A stretch of DNA of 64,000 nucleotides. Origin: UMGS1663 sp963558185 (lineage in GTDB: Bacteria; Bacillota; Clostridia; TANB77; CAG-508). The first letter of the stretch is position 1; every line of letters begins with the position of its first letter. Made by a program: the position numbers and the translations under genes. A model generated the notes under the pieces. It worked only from the letters and a program-made list of their open reading frames with translations, was not told where the DNA came from and made no database searches. Shown piece by piece: positions 24,273 through 32,789 of this stretch. The DNA lies in assembly GCA_963558185.1 (NCBI GenBank), contig CAUWFE010000001.1, positions 62,001 through 126,000 of the forward strand. The letters run 5' to 3'.

Positions 24273-26075
24273 ATGCAAAAATTATTAAAAAATAAACAAG
24301 GTGTAACTTTAATAGCTTTAGTAGTGACAATAGTAATATTAATTATTTTAGCAGCCGTTAGTATGACAATGGTGTTAGGAAATAACGGAATATTTGAGCA
24401 AGCAAAAAAAGGAGCAAATGCAATGGCAGAGGCAGAAGCAAATACGCAAGAAGGATTTAATAGTATGTCATCTGAAATTGATAAAATATTAAGTGGGAAT
24501 GGAGGCTCTGAACAGCCGGAACAAATAACAGAAGAAAAACCGAATGCTCCAAAAAAATAGATGGAATGAGTCCAATAAAATTTGTAGAACCAACAGAAAG
24601 TGAAAAAGGGCAAGTAGTGGATACAACATGGGAAGATAGTGAATGGTACAACTATAAACAAAATAAATGGGCAAATACAAAAACACAAGATGGAAGTATG
24701 TGGGTATGGATACCAAGATATGCATATAAAATAACATATACAAACCCAAGTGATAAATCACAAGGAGGAAGTATAGATGTAAAATTTTTAATAGGAACAT
24801 CAGATGATTATTATGATGAAGAAAGTAAAACAATAAAAACAGCCAAAAGGGTAACAACAAAAGAAGAAGTAGCAGATACAACAACTGATTATTATGTACA
24901 TCCAGCCTTTACAAATGAAAGCAGTATTGATTTTGCAAATGGTGGTTGGGATAAAGAATTAGAGGGAATATATGTAGCAAAATTTGAAGCAGGATTCCCA
25001 GAAGGAAATAATACTGCACCAAATAAAAAAAGTTCGCAAACATATAGTCAAGAAACAGGATGGGTAAGAGCAGTAGAAGCAGGTACAAGTGGAGATTCAA
25101 CACAACCAGCAAGAAACTGGCTAGATGGAATATATGATAAAACAGCAACAAGAATAAGCTATCCAGTATTCCAACCATTAACATATAGCATGAATTATAT
25201 TAATCATAATGATGCATATAATATATCAAAAGCAATGAATGAAGAAGGAAACATATATGGTTTTAACTCAAATTCATCAGATACACACTTAATAAAAAGT
25301 AGTGAATGGGGAATGGTAAGTTATTTAACACATAGCAAATATGGTATTGATGGAAAAAATGGAAATGAAATAGCAGTAAATAATGCAAGTTTAAATAGTG
25401 GAGATAGAAAAAGAACAGAAACTGCTGGAAAATCAGGAGTAGATAGTGTATATGGAATAACAGGAATGACACAAGGAAATACAGATGGTGTAGAAACTGT
25501 AGTAAAAATAGATGAAATACGAGCATTAAAAGCAAATACACCAACACCAACAGGAAGTATGTATGCATGGAATCAAAAAGGAGGAGTAACAGCTTCAACA
25601 ACTGGAAACATGACAGGAATATATGATATATCAGGAGGAACATGGGAAAGAACAGCATCATATGTAGCTAATAACCATAAATATTTACTAAAATTCGGAA
25701 AGTCAATAGGGTATAATGGAGATATATTAAAAATAGAAAGTACAAAATATACAATGGTATACCCACATGATAGTGTATTAGATAATACTAATGTTTTGGA
25801 TACAGAAGAAAATTTTAATAAAGCAAGTGAAGCAAACTATAAGAAAAATACAAAAATATATGGCGATGCCATAAGAGAAACATCTATAGAAGGAATCGCA
25901 AATACATCATGGAACAAAGATTATTCAAATTTTGTGAGTTTATACGGTCCATTTGTTACACGTGGAGGTTATTTATTAAATAGTTCTAGTACGGGCAGTT
26001 TTAGTTTCTTTCGCCATGATGGGCAGTAGTAATTTTGTTGGCGGATTCCGTACAACAGTTGTACCTATGTCTTAG
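24273..26075 (+). pseudogene. Pseudopilin-like protein with WIPRY module and lectin-like variable domain, two frameshifts
   Basis: The gene is readable as one ~600-residue protein in three pieces. Piece 1 (24273-24560) starts M-Q-K-L-L-K-N-K-Q-G, then V-T-L-I-A-L and a hydrophobic helix, the pseudopilin layout with Ala instead of Glu at +5. It stops in a run of seven A (24549-24555); one more A would continue A-P-K-K-I-D-G-M-S-P into piece 2 (24566-26029). Piece 2 holds W-A-N, M-W-V-W-I-P-R-Y, then S-S-E-W-G-M, T-T-G-N-M-T-G-I and V-T-R-G-G-Y. It stops at 26029 just after GGG (26021-26023); with one G less it continues S-S-N-F-V-G-G-F-R-T-T-V-V to TAG 26075. The end fits the formylglycine-enzyme/C-type-lectin fold. 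AAAGGAG precedes ATG 24273. Sequencing error, slippage switching or decay could explain the breaks. Confidence 0.75.
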
Positions 26076-26101
26076 TATATTACCTGGAATATAAATAATA
26101 A

Positions 26102-26127
26102 AGTGTATAAAATATTTTCTATACACT
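26102..26127. terminator. Hairpin between convergent genes
   Basis: AGTGTATA (26102-26109) pairs with TATACACT (26120-26127). It lies between the pseudopilin gene (plus) and rnhA (minus) and could serve both. Confidence 0.5.
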
Positions 26128-26133
26128 CCAAAC

Positions 26134-26574
26134 CTACCCTTTAACTATAGCATTTCTTGCAAGCTCATCACAACGATTATTAAATTCATTATCAGCATGA
26201 CCTTTAACTTTATGAAAAGTAATATCATGAACTTTGGTAAAATTATATAATTCTTGCCAAAGTTCTTTATTTTTTACAGGACTTCCATCAGCTGTTTTCC
26301 AATTCTTCTTAATCCAATTAGTAATCCAACCTTGTAAAAATGCATTTACAACATAAGCACTATCACTATAAACATCAATAGTACAAGGCTCTTTTACCAA
26401 TTTCAAAGCCTCAATAACAGCAGTAAGTTCCATAATATTATTTGTAGTATCATTTTGAAAACCAGAAATTTCTTTTCTATAATCTCCAAACATCAAAATA
26501 GATCCCCAACCACCAGGACCAGGGTTACCTGAACATGCACCATCAGTATAAATTGTAATATGCTTATTTCCCAT
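26134..26574 (-). CDS. rnhA: Ribonuclease HI
   Basis: A 146-residue enzyme that cuts RNA in RNA-DNA hybrids. All four catalytic carboxylates are in place: Asp11 (Y-T-D-G-A-C-S-G), Glu49 (I-M-E-L-T-A), Asp71 (Y-S-D-S-A-Y) and Asp136 (R-C-D-E-L-A), plus His126 (V-K-G-H-A). The basic protrusion W-I-K-K-N-W-K is present, as in E. coli RNase HI. It is the only minus-strand gene in this part of the window. Its start faces the tmcAL gene on the other strand, with GGAAGG before the ATG. Confidence 0.96.
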   Translation of the reverse strand: MGNKHITIYTDGACSGNPGPGGWGSILMFGDYRKEISGFQNDTTNNIMELTAVIEALKLVKEPCTIDVYSDSAYVVNAFLQGWITNWIKKNWKTADGSPVKNKELWQELYNFTKVHDITFHKVKGHADNEFNNRCDELARNAIVKG

Positions 26575-26671
26575 ATAAATTTTCCTTCCTCATTGTAAAA
26601 TTTAACATTTTATGTTATTATATCAGTATAAGAAAATTTTATCAAGTATAAAGTTAAAAGGGGGAAATAAA

Positions 26672-27904
26672 ATGGCAACTGTTTTGGGAATTATAGCAGA
26701 ATATAATCCATTTCATAATGGACATTTATATCATATAGAAGAATCAAAAAGAAAAACAGGCGCCAAATATGTAATAGCAGTAATTACAGGAAACTTTGCA
26801 CAACGAGGAGAAACCTCACTAGTAAATAAATGGGTAAAAGCACAAATGGCATTGCAAAGTGGAGTAGACCTAGTATTAGAATTACCAACTATATACAGTA
26901 TATCTAGTGCAGAAAACTTCGCAGAAGGAGCAATTAAAATATTAGATAGTCTAAAAATAGTAGATACAATATCCTTTGGAACAGAAACAAGCGATTTAGC
27001 AGCATTAAACAATATTGTAACAGTATTAAGCAATGAACCAAAAGAATATAAAGCAATATTATCACATGAATTGCAAAAAGGAATTTCATATCCAAAAGCA
27101 AGAGATAATGCACTTATGATGTATCTAAATGATATAAAAAGATATGCAAATATTTTATCAGAACCCAATAATACTTTAGCAGTTGAATATTTAAAAGCTA
27201 TTAGAAAATTAAAAAGTCATATTATGCCAGTATCAGTAAAAAGAGAAAAGGTATATTATAATGATGAAAAAATAGTAGACGAATTTGCAAGTGGAACAGC
27301 TATTAGAAAGATGTTAATAAGAGAAGAATTTAATAATATTAGAAAAGTAATGCCATATAATAATTACATGTTACTAAAAGAAGAAATAAAAAAAGGAAGA
27401 ATAATTACAGATATAGAAGTATTTGAAAAAGAAATATTATATCAATTAAGAAAAATGACAACACAGCAAATAGCAGATTTACCAGATGTATCAGAAGGAC
27501 TGGAATATAGTATAAAAAAAGTAGCAAATTCTTGCAATAAAGTGTCAGAATTAATTAGTATGGTAAAAACAAAAAGATTTACGCAAACGAGAATACAAAG
27601 AATTTTATTATATGCACTTTTAGGAATAACCAAAAAAGATATGCTAGATTCAAAAAAAATAGTTCCATATATTAGAGTTTTAGGAATGAATAATAATGGA
27701 AAAGAAATGTTATCAGATATTTGCACTATAAATCCAAAAATTCAAATTGTAACATCTGTAAAAAAATATATAGATAACAACTATAATAAAAATTTAATAC
27801 ATATGTTAGAAAAAGATATTTTTGCAACAAATGTATATACACTTGGATATGAAGGTCAATCTTTAGCAAATTTAGATTACACAAATCATATGGTTATATT
27901 ATAG
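26672..27904 (+). CDS. tmcAL: tRNA(Met) cytidine acetate ligase
   Basis: A 410-residue nucleotidyltransferase-fold enzyme (YlbM in B. subtilis) that makes N4-acetylcytidine at the wobble base of elongator tRNA-Met from acetate and ATP. The signature N-P-F-H-N-G-H (residues 12-18) and T-G-N-F-A-Q-R-G (near 40) are visible, and the helical C-terminal part follows. ATG 26672 follows AAAGGGGG; the frame is open to 26612 without a site. coaE starts 22 bases after its stop codon. Confidence 0.92.
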   Translation: MATVLGIIAEYNPFHNGHLYHIEESKRKTGAKYVIAVITGNFAQRGETSLVNKWVKAQMALQSGVDLVLELPTIYSISSAENFAEGAIKILDSLKIVDTISFGTETSDLAALNNIVTVLSNEPKEYKAILSHELQKGISYPKARDNALMMYLNDIKRYANILSEPNNTLAVEYLKAIRKLKSHIMPVSVKREKVYYNDEKIVDEFASGTAIRKMLIREEFNNIRKVMPYNNYMLLKEEIKKGRIITDIEVFEKEILYQLRKMTTQQIADLPDVSEGLEYSIKKVANSCNKVSELISMVKTKRFTQTRIQRILLYALLGITKKDMLDSKKIVPYIRVLGMNNNGKEMLSDICTINPKIQIVTSVKKYIDNNYNKNLIHMLEKDIFATNVYTLGYEGQSLANLDYTNHMVIL

Positions 27905-27926
27905 TCGGAAAGGAATGAGATAAAAA

Positions 27927-28505
27927 ATGAAAATAATTGGAGTAACAGGAAGCTCTGGAGCTGGAAAAACAAAAGTATGTGAATATTTAGAAAAAAAATA
28001 TAAATGCGAAGTAATAGATGCAGACCAAATAGCAAGAGAATTATCTAAAAAAGGCAGTATGTATTTAAATAGTATTATAGATAATTTTGGAGAAGATATT
28101 GTATATAAAAATGGTGCATTAAATAGAAAAAAATTAGCAAATATTATATATCAAGATAACGAAAAAAGAGAAAAATTAAATCAATGTACTTTTGATTATA
28201 TAATAAAAGAAATAAAAGAACAAATAAATAGTAGCATAGAAAAAGAACTAATAGTAATAGATGCTCCATTACTATATGAAAGCGGTTTAGATTCTATTTG
28301 TGACACTGTTATAGCAATAATTGGAAATAAAGAAGAGCAAATTGAAAGAATTTGTAAAAGAGACGGAATAACAGAAGAAACAGCGTCAAAAAGAATAGAA
28401 ATTCAAAACGATAATGAATTTTTTATAGAAAGAGCAGATATCATTATAGATAATACAGGAACAATAGAAGAATTAAAAAAAGAAATAGAAAATTTAAAAT
28501 TATAG
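27927..28505 (+). CDS. coaE: Dephospho-CoA kinase
   Basis: A 192-residue P-loop kinase for the last step of coenzyme A synthesis. Walker A is G-S-S-G-A-G-K-T (8-15), D-A-D-Q-I-A-R-E (near 32) binds CoA, and the lid R-I-C-K-R-D-G-I-T-E-E-T-A is near 145. GGAAAGGAATGAG precedes ATG 27927. Probably cotranscribed with tmcAL. Confidence 0.94.
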   Translation: MKIIGVTGSSGAGKTKVCEYLEKKYKCEVIDADQIARELSKKGSMYLNSIIDNFGEDIVYKNGALNRKKLANIIYQDNEKREKLNQCTFDYIIKEIKEQINSSIEKELIVIDAPLLYESGLDSICDTVIAIIGNKEEQIERICKRDGITEETASKRIEIQNDNEFFIERADIIIDNTGTIEELKKEIENLKL

Positions 28506-28517
28506 TATATAAAAATT

Positions 28518-28550
28518 AACTTGATGCAAAATAGACGTATCAAGTTTTTT
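28518..28550 (+). terminator. Terminator of coaE
   Basis: AACTTGAT (28518-28525) pairs with ATCAAGTT, followed by T6. Confidence 0.8.
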
Positions 28551-28655
28551 TATTACAAAAATATTACAAAAATATAACATTTGTATTACAATATTGAATT
28601 GATGAGCAATTTGACATATAATGAAGAAAAAAGAGAAAGTAGGGGAGTTGCGGAT

Positions 28656-29201
28656 ATGGAAGAAACTTTTGCAAATTATATTCTTGCTGAACCAGATTGG
28701 ATAAGAAAAATGGAAATAATGTATTACTTAGAGAGAAAAGTAGATATATTTTTTGATAAATCTGTTGTATTTAAAACGCAAATTGCTAAGCTATTTATGG
28801 ATGTAATGAACATAAATGTAGATAGAAACTATGTTATTACAGCATGTTTATTATGTAATTGTAAAAAAGAAAAAGGAGTTATTACAGACTTAAACAAAAT
28901 TAAATCTTTCGCTAAAGAAGGGGCAGAATATTTAGAAACATTAGGATTTGATTCAAGATTTTGCAAAATATGTGAAGAAGTAAATAGATATAGTGGAAGT
29001 AACCCAAGAGAAAAAGAAAGTGATATTTTAGAACTTGCTGACCAATATGGAGGTCTATTATTAGATAGACCAGAAAGACCAGGCTTCAAACCAGAAGAAG
29101 CATTAGTTTTATTAGAATATAGAAATCTAAAAGATAAAGAAAATCGATATTTAGAGCAATTTAAGCAATTTGTAAATAAAATGCAGGAGGTATATGTATA
29201 A
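28656..29201 (+). CDS. Conserved clostridial protein of unknown function
   Basis: Start ATG 28656 follows GGGGAG by 9 bases; the frame opens at 28581 without a ribosome site. The 181-residue product has no signal or membrane segment. It is helical, with Y-Y-L-E-R-K-V-D-I-F-F-D, a Cys pair in L-L-C-N-C-K-K and a conserved-looking block G-A-E-Y-L-E-T-L-G-F ... F-C-K-I-C-E-E-V-N-R-Y. An HD-type helical fold is possible, but no H-D pair is visible. It overlaps the next ORF by one base (TAATG), which indicates translational coupling. Confidence 0.65.
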   Translation: MEETFANYILAEPDWIRKMEIMYYLERKVDIFFDKSVVFKTQIAKLFMDVMNINVDRNYVITACLLCNCKKEKGVITDLNKIKSFAKEGAEYLETLGFDSRFCKICEEVNRYSGSNPREKESDILELADQYGGLLLDRPERPGFKPEEALVLLEYRNLKDKENRYLEQFKQFVNKMQEVYV

Positions 29202-29455
29202 TGGGAAATAAATTAACACCAGCATTTGAAAAAATGCAACAAGAAGCAAATGATGCCAAAGATACAAAAAGACAAATTATTAATGCTTATAATACAGATG
29301 AATATATTATGAGTCAAATTAAAAAGAGGGAGATAGACATGATAAAAGAAGTTTCAAACGTACAGACAAATGAACTTCATATTCCACTAGATGAAATAGA
29401 AACTCTAGTAATTCGTAATCCAATAAAAAAACAAAATGATAAAGAAAGGGAATAA
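29201..29455 (+). CDS. Small charged protein of unknown function
   Basis: An 84-residue, helical, highly charged protein. Its start codon overlaps the previous stop by one base and its stop lies 1 base before the endonuclease Q-like start, with GGAGG upstream in the previous gene's end, so it is firmly part of a three-gene operon. No domain recognised. Confidence 0.65.
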   Translation: MGNKLTPAFEKMQQEANDAKDTKRQIINAYNTDEYIMSQIKKREIDMIKEVSNVQTNELHIPLDEIETLVIRNPIKKQNDKERE

Positions 29456-29456
29456 G

Positions 29457-30650
29457 ATGGAAGAAGTTTTTGCAGATTTACACGTACACATAGGAAGAAG
29501 TGAAGAAGGAAAACCAATAAAGATAACAGCGGCAAGGAGTTTAAATTTTGCAAATATAGCAAAAGAATGTGCAGAAAGAAAAGGAATACAAATAGTTGGA
29601 ATTATAGACTGTGCATCTCCATATGTAATTCAAGATATAAAAAACTTTTTAAAAACAGGTGAAGCATATGAAATTCCAGATGGAGGAATTATATATAAAG
29701 ATAAAGTTTGTATTTTATTAGGAAGTGAAGTAGAAACTTCAGAAGAAGGAAGAAATGGTCATAAAGGTGCGGCACATAATGTTTGTTTTTTTCCACACTT
29801 AAAAGATATAGAAGCTTTCTCACAAGAAATGAGCCATCATATAAAAAACATAACATTAAGTACACAAAGATCTGACTTATCTGGATATGACTTAATAGAT
29901 ATAGTAGAAAAGTATAATGGAATTTTAATTCCAGCACATATTTTTACACCACATAAAAGCTATTATGGAAATTGCACTGATAGGCTACAAAATATTTTTA
30001 AAGAAAAATATAACAAAATATTTGCAGTAGAATTAGGCTTAAGTTCTGATACAGAACTTGCAGATGAAATTTCAGAGCTGGAAAATAAAACTTTTGTAAC
30101 TAATTCTGATGCACATTCATTACCAAAAATAGCAAGAGAATACAATAAAATGTATATAGAAAATATATCATTTAAAGAAGTAGTAAAAGCTTTAAAAAAT
30201 GAAGATGGCAGAAAAGTTTTAGCAAATTACGGTTTAGATCCAAAGCTAGGAAAATACCATCGTACATATTGTGACGACTGTCAAACAACAATTGAAACAA
30301 AAGAACCCGTAGAAGAATGCCCAAAATGTGGTAGTAAAAATGTAACTTTTGGTGTTTTTGATAGAATAGAATTAATAAAAGATAAAAAAGTTTCAAAAAG
30401 TCCAGAAAATAGACCACCATATATTTATCAGATTCCACTTGGATTTATTCCTGGTTTAGGTGCAAAAACAACAGAAAAATTATTAAATCATTTTGGAACA
30501 GAAATGACAATTCTACATAAACTCACAGAAGACGATTTAGAGGCAGTAGTAGGCTCTAAAATAGCACATACAATAATTAGGACAAAAACAGGAAACATGA
30601 ATATACACTCTGGACGGAGGAGGAGTATACGGAAAAATATCATAAACTAA
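29457..30650 (+). CDS. Endonuclease Q-like PHP-domain protein
   Basis: A 397-residue protein. The N-terminal PHP metal centre starts D-L-H-V-H (7-11), with further His/Asp ligands in G-H-K-G-A-A-H-N, P-A-H-I-F-T-P-H and N-S-D-A-H-S. A Cys4 zinc site follows (C-D-D-C from 272, C-P-K-C-G near 288) and then a helix-hairpin-helix segment G-F-I-P-G-L-G-A-K-T (near 335). This order is that of TIGR00375/endonuclease Q, which nicks DNA 5' of deaminated bases such as uracil and hypoxanthine. ATG 29457 follows AAAGGG. EndoQ is best known in archaea and a few Bacilli, so the activity here is by homology. Confidence 0.85.
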   Translation: MEEVFADLHVHIGRSEEGKPIKITAARSLNFANIAKECAERKGIQIVGIIDCASPYVIQDIKNFLKTGEAYEIPDGGIIYKDKVCILLGSEVETSEEGRNGHKGAAHNVCFFPHLKDIEAFSQEMSHHIKNITLSTQRSDLSGYDLIDIVEKYNGILIPAHIFTPHKSYYGNCTDRLQNIFKEKYNKIFAVELGLSSDTELADEISELENKTFVTNSDAHSLPKIAREYNKMYIENISFKEVVKALKNEDGRKVLANYGLDPKLGKYHRTYCDDCQTTIETKEPVEECPKCGSKNVTFGVFDRIELIKDKKVSKSPENRPPYIYQIPLGFIPGLGAKTTEKLLNHFGTEMTILHKLTEDDLEAVVGSKIAHTIIRTKTGNMNIHSGRRRSIRKNIIN

Positions 30651-30725
30651 AAGATAAAAAGTTCTAAAAATAATATTTTTGAATAGACATTATGTATAAG
30701 TGATAAGCTGAAAGGTGGAAATATT

Positions 30726-31374
30726 ATGAGGGAACATAAGAAAAACAAAAAGATAGGAATAATTGAAATTGTAAAAAGACATATAGCTAATAATAAAAAA
30801 GAATATATTACAATTTCAATTATTTTTTTCATAGGTATTGTACTTGGTGTTATGCTAATAAATCAAGTATCAGAAAATAATGGAAAACAAATTCAGGAAT
30901 ATTTATCACAATTTATACAGGCAATAAAAACAGATTATAAAATAGATGAATCATTAGTATTTAAAAATGCAATTATAAGTAATGCAATTTTTGCTATTAT
31001 ATTGTGGCTCATGGGTTCTACTGTTGTAGGAATACCAATAGTATATGCATTCATTGCGGGAAAAGGTTTAAGCATAGGTTATACACTAGCATCAATTTTT
31101 GCAAGTATGGAATTACGGAAAAGCATTACTATTTGGAGCCTCTAGTATAATAATGCAAAATATAATAATAATTCCATGTATGATAGCTATAGCAGTTAGT
31201 GGAATGAAATTATATGCATCAATAACTAAAGATAAAAGAAAAGAGAACATAAAACTAGAAGTTGTAAGGCATACAATTTTTTCAATATGTATGTGTATAG
31301 GGCTAGTAATTGCATCTTTTATTGAGGCATATGTTTCAAGTAATTTAATGATGATGCTAGCAAATTATTTGTAG
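30726..31374 (+). pseudogene. spoIIM: Stage II sporulation protein M, frameshifted
   Basis: SpoIIM is a membrane component of the SpoIID-SpoIIM-SpoIIP peptidoglycan machine that drives engulfment. The first frame (30726-31145) holds the N-terminal half with several membrane helices and ends at a TAG. The second frame (from about 31110 to 31374) continues G-K-A-L-L-F-G-A-S-S-I-I-M-Q-N-I-I-I-I-P, typical of the family. Together they give about 216 residues, close to the B. subtilis length. The break lies at about 31105-31125 and needs two added bases or one removed; two G runs there (GG at 31107 and 31115 region) could each have lost one G. Next to xerD, as in other Firmicutes. Confidence 0.85.
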
Positions 31375-31533
31375 AATTTTAATAAATGATAAACTATGCT
31401 TTTTAAAAATAAAAAGATACATAATTTGTAGAATTTTGACAAAAATACTTTACTTTTTATGTGTAATTTGATATAACATATATGGTTTATGTAAATTCTA
31501 CATAACAAAAAAATAGAGAATAGGGGAGCGAAA

Positions 31534-32415
31534 ATGGAAAAACAGATTAAACTTTTTTTAGAATTTCTTCAAAATGATAAAAAGGTATCAGAAAATACTT
31601 TACAATCATATAGAAGGGACATAATATTTTTTAATAAATATGTAGAAACAAATAGAATAAATTATGCAAAAGCAAATGAAGAAGATATACATAACTATTT
31701 AGAATACTTACAAGAAATAGGGAAAAAAGCTTCAACAATATCAAGAAATTTAGCTTCAATTAGATCTTTTTACCAATTTTTAATAAAAAATAAAAAAATA
31801 AAAAAAGATCCAACTATAAATATTCAATCTCCTAAAATAGAGAAAAAAGCACCAAGTGTGTTAACAGCACAAGAAGTAGAGCTTCTTTTAGAACAACCAA
31901 AAGATGTTGATTTAAAAGGAACAAGAGATAAGGCAATGTTAGAATTTGCCTATGCAACAGGAATGAGAGTTTCTGAAATAATAGACTTAAATATAGATGA
32001 TGTGAATTTAGAAGAAGGGTTTGTAAATTGCCATCAAGGTAATAAACAAAGAAATATTCCTTTAGGAACAATGTCTTTAAAAGCATTAAAGGAATATTGC
32101 CAAGATGCAAGGCCTATATTAATTAAAAGTGAAGATGAAAAAGCTTTATTTGTTAATATTAATGGACAACGTTTAACAAGACAAGGTTTTTGGAAAATAG
32201 TAAAATACTATAAAGAACAAGCTCACATAACAAAGGACATTACTCCACATGTATTAAGACATTCTTTTGCAACACACTTATTACAAAATGGAGCAGATTT
32301 AAAAGCAATACAAACAATGTTAGGCCATTCAGATATATCTTCAACACAAGTATATATGCAATTTCAAGATGAAGGTTTAAAGAACGTATATAAAAAAGCA
32401 CATCCTAGAGCTTAA
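31534..32415 (+). CDS. xerD: Site-specific tyrosine recombinase XerD
   Basis: A 293-residue tyrosine recombinase for chromosome dimer resolution. The SAM-like N-terminal domain (1-85) is followed by the catalytic set Arg145 (G-M-R-V-S-E-I), His239-x-x-Arg242 (H-V-L-R-H-S-F-A-T-H-L), His265 (L-G-H-S-D) and nucleophile Tyr274. The position after spoIIM is conserved in Firmicutes, which argues for chromosomal XerD rather than an integrase. AGGGGAG precedes ATG 31534. Confidence 0.94.
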   Translation: MEKQIKLFLEFLQNDKKVSENTLQSYRRDIIFFNKYVETNRINYAKANEEDIHNYLEYLQEIGKKASTISRNLASIRSFYQFLIKNKKIKKDPTINIQSPKIEKKAPSVLTAQEVELLLEQPKDVDLKGTRDKAMLEFAYATGMRVSEIIDLNIDDVNLEEGFVNCHQGNKQRNIPLGTMSLKALKEYCQDARPILIKSEDEKALFVNINGQRLTRQGFWKIVKYYKEQAHITKDITPHVLRHSFATHLLQNGADLKAIQTMLGHSDISSTQVYMQFQDEGLKNVYKKAHPRA

Positions 32416-32432
32416 AATTTAAATATAACAAA

Positions 32433-32468
32433 TCTAAGAACTGCTAAATATTTTTGGTAGTTCTTAGA
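32433..32468 (+). terminator. Hairpin after xerD
   Basis: CTAAGAACT (32434-32442) pairs with AGTTCTTAG (32459-32467), followed by A+T-rich sequence with a weak T run. Confidence 0.55.
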
Positions 32469-32513
32469 GATAAAATTTTAGATAAAAATTTTTATGAAAA
32501 AATAAAAAAAGTG

Positions 32514-32542
32514 TTGACATTATATAAAAAATACAGTATAAT
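32514..32542 (+). promoter_or_regulatory. Consensus promoter of tRNA-Gly
   Basis: TTGACA (32514-32519), 17-base spacer, TATAAT (32537-32542): a perfect sigma-A promoter, 25 bases before the tRNA. Confidence 0.9.
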
Positions 32543-32567
32543 AAAAATCGTTCTGAAGAATATAAAT

Positions 32568-32641
<74 letters not shown>

Positions 32642-32647
32642 AGTTTT

Positions 32648-32688
32648 AACAACTTACAGACTAAACAGTTTGTAGGTTGTTTTTTTTC
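32648..32688 (+). terminator. Terminator of tRNA-Gly
   Basis: AACAACTTACAGA (32648-32660) pairs with TTTGTAGGTTGTT (G-U pairs) and ends in T8. Confidence 0.88.
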
Positions 32689-32789
32689 TAATAATTTATC
32701 AAATATATATTGAAATTTTTTCATATATGATGTATAAAGATATATATAATAAAATACTATAGAAAAATTAAAGAATGAGAGGTAATTTA

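Noticed and set aside
24549..24566. Programmed frameshifting at the A7 tract
   Set aside because: No downstream pseudoknot or upstream Shine-Dalgarno-like stimulator was evident, so slippage, error or decay is preferred over a programmed event.
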